The position numbers were made by a program, and so were the translations under genes. Under the pieces are notes generated by a model. The model saw only the letters and a list, made by a program, of their open reading frames with translations, did no database searches and was not told the DNA's origin. A stretch of DNA of 23,307 nucleotides from NCBI GenBank assembly GCA_945900685.1, contig CAMDJS010000024.1, forward strand, positions 1 through 23,307. Reading direction: 5' to 3'. The DNA is from Bordetella parapertussis. Lineage in GTDB: Bacteria > Pseudomonadota > Gammaproteobacteria > Burkholderiales > Burkholderiaceae_C. This document shows, one piece after another, positions 1-7,502 of the stretch; position 1 is the stretch's first letter; every line of letters starts with the position of its first letter.

Positions 1-72
1 GGGGGCTTTACGCTGCTGCCCTCACGTTATCTGGGTCAATTGATATGGCATGAATGGCTGGGGTGGATTTAA
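1..72 (+). CDS. C-terminal end of an unidentified protein (partial, 5' end outside window)
   Basis: An open frame runs from the first base to a TAA at 70-72 and gives 23 residues ending in HEWLGWI. The peptide is rich in aromatic and hydrophobic residues (three Trp), but it is too short for a family assignment. It lies on the same strand as glnS, 36 bases upstream of the glnS ATG, so it may be the last part of a gene in the same transcription unit. It could also be a chance open frame. No function is proposed. Confidence 0.4.
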   Translation, partial: GGFTLLPSRYLGQLIWHEWLGWI

Positions 73-108
73 AACATTTGCTTGAAATTAGCAGCCTAAA
101 ATCAAGCA

Positions 109-1944
109 ATGAGCAAACCCGCACCCCCTGTCACTGAACAAGAACACAAACCGAGCAATTTTTTGCGTCAGATCATCGAAGCCGATCTGGCTCAAGGAAC
201 TCACGCGCAGCGCCGCTGGGCTGGCAGTCCGGGTGACGCGGCACACCATGCACAGGCCGCCATTGATCCGGCCAAAATCCGCACCCGTTTTCCGCCCGAG
301 CCCAACGGCTATTTGCACGTCGGTCACGCCAAAAGCATTTGTTTGAATTTTGGTCTGGCGCGTGATTACCAAGGCATTTGCCATCTGCGCTTTGACGATA
401 CCAACCCGGAAAAAGAAAATCTGGAATACGTCAACAGCATCATGGATGCGGTGAAATGGCTGGGCTTTGACTGGAACGGTTCGCCCGACGCCCCGCCCTA
501 CCAGGCCAGCGATTATTTTGAATTCATGCACCGCGCTGCGATGTATTTGATCGAACAAGGTCTGGCCTATGTGGATGAACAAAGCGCTGAAGACATGCGC
601 ATCAACCGGGGCGATTTCGGCAAGCCCGGTGTGGACAGCCCGTTTCGCACACGTTCAGTCGCAGAAAACTTGCAACGCTTTGCAGACATGCGGGCAGGCG
701 GCTTAGCCGATGGCAGCGCTGTGTTGCGCGCCAAAATCGACATGGCCGCGCCCAATATCAATATGCGCGACCCAGCCATCTACCGCATACGCCACGCCAC
801 ACACCACCACACGGGTGACCGCTGGTGCATTTACCCGATGTACACGTTTGCGCATCCGATAGAGGATGCGCTGGAAAACATCACGCACAGTATTTGCACA
901 CTCGAGTTTGAAGACCAGCGACCTTTTTACGATTGGCTGATGACACGCTTGAGCGAAGGCGGTTTGATACAAACGCCTGCGCCGCGACAGTATGAATTTG
1001 CCCGCTTAAACCTCACTTATGTGGTGACCAGCAAACGCAAGCTCGCGCAACTGGTGAACGACAACCACGTCAGCGGCTGGGACGACCCGCGCATGCCGAC
1101 CATCGTCGGCTTGCGCCGTCGCGGTTACACACCGGTCAGCCTGCAAATGTTTGCCGAGCGCATAGGCGTGACCAAATCGGACAGCTGGATCGACTACAGC
1201 ACCTTAGAGGGCTGCTTGCGCGAAGATTTGGAGCTCAAAGCCCACCGCGCCATGGCGGTGCTCGACCCCATCAAACTGGTGCTGACCAATTGGGATGAAG
1301 CATTTGGCGTAGGTCATCTTGAGCCTTGCACCTTGCCCGCTTTGCCCCACTCAGCGGACGGACACGCTGAGCCTGCGGCAAGACATTTCACCATCGGCAA
1401 AGAAGTCTGGATAGAACGCGATGACTTCGCCGAAGTGCCACCCAAAGGCTATAAGCGACTGAGCCCGCCCGTCACAAATGCAGATGACAGCGTGACACCC
1501 GGCACGATTGTGCGACTCAAAGGTGGTTACATCATTCAATGCACTGCTTGTGTGAAAGACAGCAGCGGCGTTGTTACCGAGGTACACGCCACCGTATTTC
1601 CGGAGACCAAAAGCGGCACCGCCGGTGCGGACAGTGTGAAAGCCAAAGGCGTGATCACTTGGGTCGGCGTGGCTGATGGCGTCAAAGCCGAGGTGCGTTT
1701 GTATGACCGTTTGTTTAGCGAAGAACACCCCGATGCAGGCGGGCGCGATTTCCTCACCGTGCTCAACCCGCACAGCCTGACAACCATTACCGCTTATGTC
1801 GAGCCTTCATTGGCGCATTCCAAAGCCAACGATAAATTCCAGTTTGAACGTCTCGGCTACTTTGTTGCAGACCGCATAGACCACAATTCGGGGCGGTTGG
1901 TGTTCAACCGGGCCGTCGGCTTGAAAGACAGCTGGGGCAAATAA
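109..1944 (+). CDS. glnS: Glutaminyl-tRNA synthetase (GlnRS)
   Basis: Class I aminoacyl-tRNA synthetase that attaches glutamine to tRNA-Gln in the cytoplasm using ATP. The class I HIGH-type motif appears as HVGH at residues 70-73 inside the strongly conserved stretch RFPPEPNGYLHVGHAKS, and FDDTNPEKE follows it. The KMSKS-type loop is VTSKRK at residues 306-311. The C-terminal beta-barrel anticodon-binding region follows, with its characteristic PKGYKRLSP segment. The protein has 611 residues against about 553 in E. coli. Part of the excess is an insertion at about residues 30-56, between the N-terminal NFLRQIIEADL helix and the catalytic core; I recall this from other Burkholderiales. The ATG at 109 is chosen because the N-terminal helix is conserved. 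No clear Shine-Dalgarno sequence precedes it. Identification is secure. Confidence 0.97.
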   Translation: MSKPAPPVTEQEHKPSNFLRQIIEADLAQGTHAQRRWAGSPGDAAHHAQAAIDPAKIRTRFPPEPNGYLHVGHAKSICLNFGLARDYQGICHLRFDDTNPEKENLEYVNSIMDAVKWLGFDWNGSPDAPPYQASDYFEFMHRAAMYLIEQGLAYVDEQSAEDMRINRGDFGKPGVDSPFRTRSVAENLQRFADMRAGGLADGSAVLRAKIDMAAPNINMRDPAIYRIRHATHHHTGDRWCIYPMYTFAHPIEDALENITHSICTLEFEDQRPFYDWLMTRLSEGGLIQTPAPRQYEFARLNLTYVVTSKRKLAQLVNDNHVSGWDDPRMPTIVGLRRRGYTPVSLQMFAERIGVTKSDSWIDYSTLEGCLREDLELKAHRAMAVLDPIKLVLTNWDEAFGVGHLEPCTLPALPHSADGHAEPAARHFTIGKEVWIERDDFAEVPPKGYKRLSPPVTNADDSVTPGTIVRLKGGYIIQCTACVKDSSGVVTEVHATVFPETKSGTAGADSVKAKGVITWVGVADGVKAEVRLYDRLFSEEHPDAGGRDFLTVLNPHSLTTITAYVEPSLAHSKANDKFQFERLGYFVADRIDHNSGRLVFNRAVGLKDSWGK

Positions 1945-1947
1945 GCC

Positions 1948-2001
1948 ATGCCAACCATTGCCATCTTCTTTGGAATCATCGTGCGCATGTGGCACGACGG
2001 C
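1948..2001 (+). pseudogene. Truncated remnant of a DUF4160 protein gene
   Basis: An ATG three bases after the glnS stop opens a frame whose first 18 codons read MPTIAIFFGIIVRMWHDG. This matches the conserved start of DUF4160 proteins (MPTI..F.GI.IRM), which are about 80 residues long and often sit beside a DUF2442 gene. After codon 18 the similarity stops: the frame continues with 12 unrelated codons to a TGA at 2038-2040, and the expected HFHV-type motif is absent in all frames nearby. I infer a gene cut by deletion or rearrangement, leaving only its 5' end. No DUF2442 partner is visible. The match is made from memory of the family, not from a search. Confidence 0.6.
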
Positions 2002-2226
2002 TTAAATCAACTCAGGCTCACCCGTCGCTGTTTGGGGTGAATCCGGGGCTTTTCTTTCTGTCTTTTGAACCACGTCCGATGGTGGTTGGCATATGAAGGG
2101 CGGGTTCAAAAAAATTGATTTGGATGAAAAAGAACCTGCTCGCCTGCTGCTAAGGCAATTCGCTTTAGGGGCAAACAGATGACCTATGCTTGACTCATCC
2201 CACTCCCTCACCAATGGATTCACACC
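2002..2226 (+). other. Intergenic stretch with no recognised gene
   Basis: This segment lies between the DUF4160 remnant and the SDR gene. A 73-codon frame on the minus strand (2002-2223) is open, but the peptide is low in recognisable structure, resembles no family I know and has no convincing start site, so it is not called. The stretch is locally richer in A and T (around 2105-2135) than the flanking genes. It presumably holds the SDR promoter, but no confident -35/-10 pair could be picked. Confidence 0.4.
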
Positions 2227-3000
2227 ATGAACACCACCGAACTCTTTTCATTGCAAGGCCGCGTGGCCCTGGTCACTGGCGGCTCGCGCGGCATTGGCCG
2301 CATGATCGCCAAAGGCCTGTTGTGCCAAGGCGCACGGGTCTACATCACGGCCCGCAAAGCCGTGGCCTGCGATGCCACCGCCAAAGAACTCTCAGCCTTT
2401 GGCACCTGCATCTCCATGCCTTGCGACATCTCCACGCATGAGGGTATGGCGCAATTGGTGCAGCTGTTGAGTGAGAAAGAGCCCTTGCTCGACATCTTGG
2501 TCAACAACGCGGGTGCTGCTTGGGGTGCGCCGTTCGACACCTTCCCTGAAAGCGGCTGGGACAAAGTGGTAGACCTCAACATGAAAACCCCGTTCTTCCT
2601 CACCCAAGCACTGGCACCCATGCTGCGCCAAGCGGCGAAGCACCGCATGGCCAAGGTCATCAACATCGCATCTATCGATGGCGTGTCTGTGAACCCCTTG
2701 GAAACCTATTCCTACGCGGCCAGCAAAGCAGGCGTGATTCACCTCACCAAACGCATGTCGCTCACCCTCATCAAAGACAATATCTGCATGAACGCCATTG
2801 CACCTGGTGCTTTTGCATCTGATATGAACCGCGAAGCACGGGACCAAGAAGAGGCCACGGCTGAAAAAATTCCCGCTCAACGCATTGGCCGTGATGAAGA
2901 CATGGCAGCTGCAGCCATCTACCTTTCAAGTGTCGCCAGCGACTATGTGGTGGGACACACCTTGGTGGTGGACGGCGGCGTCACCTTGGCCAGGGGCTGA
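2227..3000 (+). CDS. SDR family oxidoreductase, RhlG / 3-oxoacyl reductase-like
   Basis: Short-chain dehydrogenase of 257 residues, the usual length for a classical SDR. The Rossmann dinucleotide motif TGGSRGIG is at residues 17-24, NNAG at 93-96, the catalytic Ser at 149 in INIAS, and the YxxxK pair at Tyr163 and Lys167. The C-terminal VVDGGVTL matches the usual family ending. The overall pattern (SLQGRVALVTGGSRGIGRMIA at the start, LDILVNNAG.AWGA in the middle) resembles Pseudomonas RhlG, an NADPH-dependent reductase linked to beta-hydroxyacyl metabolism, but the substrate here cannot be read from sequence. The ATG at 2227 fits the family start; no strong Shine-Dalgarno sequence is seen. 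The broken nitroreductase gene begins 29 bases downstream, so the two may once have been co-transcribed. Confidence 0.9.
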   Translation: MNTTELFSLQGRVALVTGGSRGIGRMIAKGLLCQGARVYITARKAVACDATAKELSAFGTCISMPCDISTHEGMAQLVQLLSEKEPLLDILVNNAGAAWGAPFDTFPESGWDKVVDLNMKTPFFLTQALAPMLRQAAKHRMAKVINIASIDGVSVNPLETYSYAASKAGVIHLTKRMSLTLIKDNICMNAIAPGAFASDMNREARDQEEATAEKIPAQRIGRDEDMAAAAIYLSSVASDYVVGHTLVVDGGVTLARG

Positions 3001-3029
3001 GGCGATAATCCTTGCAAACGAGGAACCGC

Positions 3030-3668
3030 ATGTCACAACTGCTAGAACAATTGCAATGGCGCTATGCCACCAAAAAAATGGATCCCACCAAAGTGGTTCC
3101 GCAAGACAAAGTTGAACGCATCATTGAGGCGGCAAGACTTGCTCCTAGTTCAAGCGGCCTGCAGCCCTACGAAATCATTTCGGTCAGTAACCACGAAGTG
3201 CGTTCGCGCATACAAGCCGTCTCTCACAACCAATCGCAAATCACAGACGGATCACACCTGTTGGTATTTGCCGCCTGGGACAATTACACACCTGAGCGTA
3301 TCAACCATATGTTTGATTTGAATGTGTCTATGCGTGGCGGCACCAATGAAGGCTGGGAGAAATACAGACAAATGTTGCTCACCAACTACCCGGCCCGTAG
3401 CGATTAGGAAAATTTTGAACACGCAGCCAGACAAGCCTATATTGCATTGGGAGCAAGTCTGATTGCCGCAGCCTTTGAAAAAGTTGATTGCACGCCCATG
3501 GAAGGCTTTGAACCTGCTGCTGTCGATGCGATTTTGAATCTGTCTGACAAAGGTTTGCGCAGTGTCGCCATCCTGCCCTTGGGCTATCGGTTAAGCGCTG
3601 AAGACTGGTTGGAAAAACTGGTCAAAGTGCGTCGCCCTACCTCTGAATTTGTCACCGAAGTGAAGTAG
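3030..3668 (+). pseudogene. NfsB-like FMN nitroreductase gene interrupted by an in-frame TAG
   Basis: Read through codon 126 this frame gives a 212-codon nitroreductase-family protein close in length to E. coli NfsB (217). Such enzymes bind FMN and use NAD(P)H to reduce nitro compounds or quinones. The N-terminal RYATKKMD and the PSSSGLQPYEII motif (FMN contacts) lie before the stop. The helix FEHAARQAYIALGASLIAAA, the segment PMEGFEP and the FMN-site strand LRSVAILPLGYR lie after it. The interrupting TAG is at 3405-3407, between PARSD and ENFEHAA. The frame does not change, and no residues seem missing around it, so a single substitution (for example from GAG or CAG) explains it. The start at 3030 has a GAGG ribosome binding site about six bases upstream. 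The truncated 125-residue product would lack half the FMN site. It is either a recent pseudogene or a base-call error. Confidence 0.85.
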
Positions 3669-3707
3669 GCATCCCGCCGCTTCGTCACACCGCAACACCA
3701 CACACTC

Positions 3708-3714
3708 AAGGAGA
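3708..3714 (+). promoter_or_regulatory. Strong ribosome binding site of the small basic protein
   Basis: AAGGAGA lies five bases before the ATG at 3720. It is one of the best Shine-Dalgarno sequences in the window and supports the short frame that follows as a real gene. Confidence 0.75.
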
Positions 3715-3719
3715 TAAGC

Positions 3720-3863
3720 ATGGCTAAAGGTGAACAACGCAGTAACAAAATGGAAAAGAAACCAAAAAAAGACACATCACCACCCAAGGTGATCGTCCCC
3801 GGTGACCGGCCAAGCGCCCCGGTGACATTTGTCGCCCCGCGAGGCAAGTTAAAAAACAAATAG
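3720..3863 (+). CDS. Small basic conserved hypothetical protein (47 aa, MAKG-type)
   Basis: A 47-residue protein starting MAKGEQRSNKMEKKPKKD and ending GKLKNK, terminated by TAG. It is very rich in Lys and Arg with a Pro-containing middle and no hydrophobic core, so it is probably unstructured or nucleic-acid associated. It resembles a family of short hypothetical proteins in Proteobacteria that begin MAKGQxRSNxExKKPKK; no function is known to me. The start is supported by the AAGGAGA site five bases upstream. It lies 51 bases after the broken nitroreductase gene and happens to be in the same reading frame. A hairpin follows directly after the stop. Confidence 0.75.
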   Translation: MAKGEQRSNKMEKKPKKDTSPPKVIVPGDRPSAPVTFVAPRGKLKNK

Positions 3864-3898
3864 TCACTGAGTCGTTCTAGGTACGAATCGCTGAGTGA
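3864..3898. terminator. Imperfect stem-loop between convergent genes, possible bidirectional terminator
   Basis: The arms TCACTGAGTCGTTC (3864-3877) and GAATCGCTGAGTGA (3885-3898) pair over about 14 positions with two mismatches and two G-T pairs around a seven-base loop. The hairpin begins right after the stop of the small basic protein and lies downstream of the DUF1178 gene on the other strand. No U-tract follows on either strand, so efficient intrinsic termination is uncertain. Confidence 0.35.
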
Positions 3899-3953
3899 TG
3901 TTGATTGAACTCGGCACTGCTTCTTAAATGACCAGTGTCGATTTCAAAGGCCT

Positions 3954-4430
3954 TCAATGCACAGAGCCTTTGAGCGCTGCAGGCACAGGCAATGGCATGA
4001 CCGGTATGCCTTCTTCCAATAAAGACTGGCCTTCTTCGGCAGTGACTTGCCCGCGAATATTGCGTTCCTCTGACTCACCGTAATGCATTTTGCGGGCTTC
4101 TTCTGCAAAGCTTTGACCCACATCCTCGGTGTTGGCAATCACATGCTGAACCATTTTTAACCAGGCGACTTGCGCCTCTGCTGGTGCTGTTGCAGGTGGC
4201 TCTGGGTTGTCCAAAGCGGTCGGCTGAGCAGGCTCTTTGGGCGCGGTTGTATCTAGCCTCGATGTCAACAAATTCAGTCTTGGCGCGCAGGGCATTTTCT
4301 GGATCAAGCTGTCGCCGCACACTGGACACTCCACCAAGTCACGCGTGCGCTGAGATTGGTAATCATCTTCAGAAGCAAACCAACCCTCAAAGGGGTGCTG
4401 GTGTTGGCATTGGAGATTGAGCACTTTCAT
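3954..4430 (-). CDS. DUF1178 family protein (zinc-ribbon-like N-terminus)
   Basis: A 158-residue protein starting MKVLNLQCQHQHPFEGWFAS, which is the conserved opening of DUF1178. Cys8 and the CPVCG motif (Cys35 and Cys38) suggest a metal-binding knuckle. The C-terminal half contains the family-typical segments EDVGQSFAEEARKMHYGE and IPVMPLP. The biochemical role of the family is not established. The frame extends upstream to a possible TTG at 4469 inside nuoN, but the MKVL start at 4430 matches the family. The start lies 28 bases after the nuoN stop on the same strand, so the gene is probably the last member of the nuo transcript. The ribosome binding site is weak. Confidence 0.9.
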   Translation of the reverse strand: MKVLNLQCQHQHPFEGWFASEDDYQSQRTRDLVECPVCGDSLIQKMPCAPRLNLLTSRLDTTAPKEPAQPTALDNPEPPATAPAEAQVAWLKMVQHVIANTEDVGQSFAEEARKMHYGESEERNIRGQVTAEEGQSLLEEGIPVMPLPVPAALKGSVH

Positions 4431-4458
4431 AGGTGCATTATGACGAAGGAGGCACTGA

Positions 4459-5943
4459 TCAAGTGCCAAGCGCTTTGACTACCGCTACAGCACATAAGGA
4501 CATCAATCCGCCGGGAAGTAAGCCAAGTACTAAAACCAAACCGCCATTGATGGCCAACACGGCTTTGACATGCTTCTCAGCAGACACGGAAGCTACTGTC
4601 AATGGAGGGTCAAAGTACATGACTTTGATAATGCGCAAATAATAAAAAGCGCCGATCAATGACATCATGACAGCGAATACTGCCAACACCAGAGAACTGA
4701 TTTGTTCTGAAGCAACCAAGGCCTGCAGCACGGATAACTTGGCAAAGAAGCCCACCATCGGAGGCACGCCCGCCAGTGAAAAAAGACAAATCGCCATGAC
4801 GGCGGCAAACAAGGGACTGCGTTGGTTCAAGCCAGCCAAGTCTGAAATTTCTTCGCTTTCAAAACCCTCGCGCGCCAGCAACAAAATGACACCGAACACA
4901 CCCAGTGTCGTTAACACATAGGTGATCATGTAGAACATGGCGGAGCTGTAAGCATTGGCGGCCGACAAGGTGTTGCCGTTGGTCACGCCGGACAACATGC
5001 CGATCAACACAAAACCCATTTGGGAAATGGTTGAAAAAGCCAACATACGTTTGAGATTGGTTTGGGCGATTGCCGTTAAGTTGCCCACCAGCAAAGACAA
5101 CACCACCAACACCCATAACATCTGTTGCCAGTCAATGGCTAAGGGCAACATGCCGTCCACCAGCAAACGCATCATCAAAGCAAAGGCGGCAAGTTTGGGG
5201 GCACCTGCAATCATCAAGGTCACAGCGGTCGGCGCGCCTTGGTAAACGTCAGGCACCCACATGTGAAACGGCACGGCCCCCAGTTTGAATGCAATACCGC
5301 AAACCACAAAAACCACGCCTAACACCAGCACTTGGTGCTTGATATGCCCGGTTGATGTGGCTTGAAAAATTGAGCTCAGGTCCAGGGTACCGGTTGCGCC
5401 GTACATCATGGACAAACCGTACAGCAGAAAACCACTGGCCAAAGCGCCGAGCACAAAAAACTTCATGGCAGCTTCAGTCGCGTTTCCGTTATCTCTTCGC
5501 AAAGCCACCAAGGCGTAACTGGACAGAGTCAACAACTCGAGTCCTAAATAAAGCACCAAAAAATTGTTCCCTGAAATCATGACGAACATGCCCAGCAAAG
5601 AGAACAGGCTGAGGATAAACAACTCGCCGCCTTCCAGCATTTGTCTGTCAGCGGCATAGGGACGGCTGTAGACCAAGGTCACCAGCATCGCAACAGAAGC
5701 AAAACACTTCAACCAATTACCCATGGCGTCGGAGACCACCATATGGCCAAAACCGTAGACGGTTTCACCGGTGGACGCGTAAAAAGCTTGCATCACGGCA
5801 AGCACGCCCAACGTGAACAGGGTCAATACATAGGTCAAGGTCCTTCTGGCGGATTTGACGCCAAGATCTACCAGCGTGATGATGCAAGCCATCACAAGTA
5901 AAAATATTTCTGGATAGGCAGTCATCCAATTGACGTTGTTCAT
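4459..5943 (-). CDS. nuoN: NADH-quinone oxidoreductase subunit N
   Basis: Antiporter-like membrane subunit of complex I, 494 residues, in the cytoplasmic membrane, contributing to proton translocation. Key membrane residues of the Mrp-antiporter fold are present: Glu136 in LYLGLELLTL, Lys220 in GIAFKLGAVPFHMWVPD, and Lys250 in IAGAPKLAAFALM. The rest is a series of about 14 hydrophobic helices. An upstream in-frame start at 6006 lies inside nuoM, but MNNVNWMTAYPE at 5943 fits family length. It follows the nuoM stop by 37 bases and has an AGGAA site upstream. It is the last nuo gene. Confidence 0.96.
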   Translation of the reverse strand: MNNVNWMTAYPEIFLLVMACIITLVDLGVKSARRTLTYVLTLFTLGVLAVMQAFYASTGETVYGFGHMVVSDAMGNWLKCFASVAMLVTLVYSRPYAADRQMLEGGELFILSLFSLLGMFVMISGNNFLVLYLGLELLTLSSYALVALRRDNGNATEAAMKFFVLGALASGFLLYGLSMMYGATGTLDLSSIFQATSTGHIKHQVLVLGVVFVVCGIAFKLGAVPFHMWVPDVYQGAPTAVTLMIAGAPKLAAFALMMRLLVDGMLPLAIDWQQMLWVLVVLSLLVGNLTAIAQTNLKRMLAFSTISQMGFVLIGMLSGVTNGNTLSAANAYSSAMFYMITYVLTTLGVFGVILLLAREGFESEEISDLAGLNQRSPLFAAVMAICLFSLAGVPPMVGFFAKLSVLQALVASEQISSLVLAVFAVMMSLIGAFYYLRIIKVMYFDPPLTVASVSAEKHVKAVLAINGGLVLVLGLLPGGLMSLCAVAVVKALGT

Positions 5944-5980
5944 CGTGGTCGACTTTCCTGCGGTGTGGTGGTGGCAGTAT

Positions 5981-7459
5981 TCATAAAGGTATTTTGCTCG
6001 TCGCAATATGGACCAACAATTGGGTCACGGATGTGGTCATCACATCGGTGAACGGCTTGGGATAGATACCCATCCATAAAACCGCAACCGCCAGCAGACT
6101 CAGCATAAAAAATTCACGGGCATTGATATCTTCCAATGCTTTCACGTCTTCGTTTACCACTGGCCCTAAGTAGACACGCTTGACCATCCAAAGTGTGTAG
6201 GCCGCTCCGAAAACCAAAGCAGAAGCGGACAGCATACCCAGCCAAAAATTGAATTTGATGGCAGCAAGAATGACCATCCATTCACCCACAAAACCTGCTG
6301 TGCCCGGCAAGCCGCAATTCGCCATAGCGAACAACAAAGCAAACGCTGCGAATTTAGGCATGGTGTTGACCACACCTCCGTAACTGGCTATCTCACGCGA
6401 ATGCACTCGGTCGTAAAGCACACCGATACACAAAAACATGGCAGCAGACACAAATCCGTGGGCAATCATCTGCACGATACCGCCGCTCACGCCGAGTTCA
6501 CTGAATACAAAAAATCCAATGGTGACAAAACCCATGTGCGCAACTGATGAATACGCCACCAGTTTTTTCATGTCCTGCTGAACGATGGCGACCAAGCCGA
6601 CATACACCACGGCAATGAGTGACAGTGTCAGCATCAACCAAGCCCATTCATGAGAGGCATCTGGCGCTATGGGCAATGAAAACCTGAGAAAGCCGTAAGC
6701 ACCCAACTTCAGCATGATAGCGGCCAGCACGGCGGAACCGCCGGTAGGCGCTTCTACGTGCACATCCGGCAACCAGGTGTGAACCGGCCACATCGGAACC
6801 TTGACGGCGAAGGCCGCAAAAAACGCGAAGAAAAGCAAAGTTTGCGGTGTGGCTGCCAACGGCATTTGTTGCCATGTCGCCAAATCAAAACTGCCTTCAG
6901 ACGCGATATACAAATAGATCAGGGCGACCAGCATCAACAAAGAGCCGAGCAAGGTGTACAAAAAGAATTTGAAAGCCGCGTAAATTTTGTTGGGCCCGCC
7001 CCAGATACCGATGATGAGGTACATGGGTATCAAGGTGGCTTCGAAAAACACATAAAACAGCATGCCGTCGAGCGCGCAAAATACGCCGATCATCAAGCCG
7101 CTGAGCACCAGGAAGGCACCCATGTATTGATTGACCCGCTCGGTAATCACTTCCCAACCAGCGATCACCACAACCACAGTGATGAATGATGTCAGCAATA
7201 CAAACCACAGAGAGATGCCATCAACGCCAAGGTGATACCTCACATTGAAGCGGTCAATCCAAGGCAAGTTCTCTGCGAATTGCATGGCTGCGGTGGAGGT
7301 ATCAAATAGCGCGTACAAGGGCAGTGTCAATAAAAAACTCACTACCGCGCCAATCAATGCAAACCAACGCACGGCATTCGCATGCTCATCCCTGCCAAAA
7401 GACAACAGCAGTACTCCGAAAACAATAGGCGTCCAAATAGCCAGGCTCAACATTTCCAT
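5981..7459 (-). CDS. nuoM: NADH-quinone oxidoreductase subunit M
   Basis: Antiporter-like membrane subunit of complex I, 492 residues. Glu140 in YVFFEATLIPMYLIIGIWGG, Lys220 in FAVKVPMWPVHTWLPD and Lys251 in IMLKLGAYGFLRF correspond to the proton-path residues known from E. coli NuoM (E144, K234, K265). The frame is open upstream to 7522 inside nuoL, but the start MEMLSLAIWTPI at 7459 fits the family and has an AGAGAG site in front of it; a second ATG lies two codons later. It is separated from nuoL by 43 bases, the largest gap within the nuo cluster. Confidence 0.96.
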   Translation of the reverse strand: MEMLSLAIWTPIVFGVLLLSFGRDEHANAVRWFALIGAVVSFLLTLPLYALFDTSTAAMQFAENLPWIDRFNVRYHLGVDGISLWFVLLTSFITVVVVIAGWEVITERVNQYMGAFLVLSGLMIGVFCALDGMLFYVFFEATLIPMYLIIGIWGGPNKIYAAFKFFLYTLLGSLLMLVALIYLYIASEGSFDLATWQQMPLAATPQTLLFFAFFAAFAVKVPMWPVHTWLPDVHVEAPTGGSAVLAAIMLKLGAYGFLRFSLPIAPDASHEWAWLMLTLSLIAVVYVGLVAIVQQDMKKLVAYSSVAHMGFVTIGFFVFSELGVSGGIVQMIAHGFVSAAMFLCIGVLYDRVHSREIASYGGVVNTMPKFAAFALLFAMANCGLPGTAGFVGEWMVILAAIKFNFWLGMLSASALVFGAAYTLWMVKRVYLGPVVNEDVKALEDINAREFFMLSLLAVAVLWMGIYPKPFTDVMTTSVTQLLVHIATSKIPL

Positions 7460-7502
7460 GGCATCTCTCTGAGTGTTTGTTGGTGTGATGTCATTAGGCT
7501 GC

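Noticed and set aside
3405..3407. Recoding of TAG as an amino acid (alternative genetic code or pyrrolysine) to explain the interrupted genes
   Set aside because: nuoC ends at TAG exactly at the conserved family C-terminus, with nuoD starting two bases later, and the small basic protein and the nitroreductase itself also end at TAG. No pyrrolysine genes are seen. Simple nonsense mutations or base errors are more economical.
4431..4469. Upstream TTG start for the DUF1178 protein
   Set aside because: The extra 13 residues overlap nuoN and do not resemble the family, whose proteins begin MKVL.
5982..6006. Long upstream starts of nuoN, nuoM, nuoI and secG
   Set aside because: The upstream extensions lie in or at the edge of the preceding gene and give sequences unlike the families; internal ATGs match the conserved N-termini.
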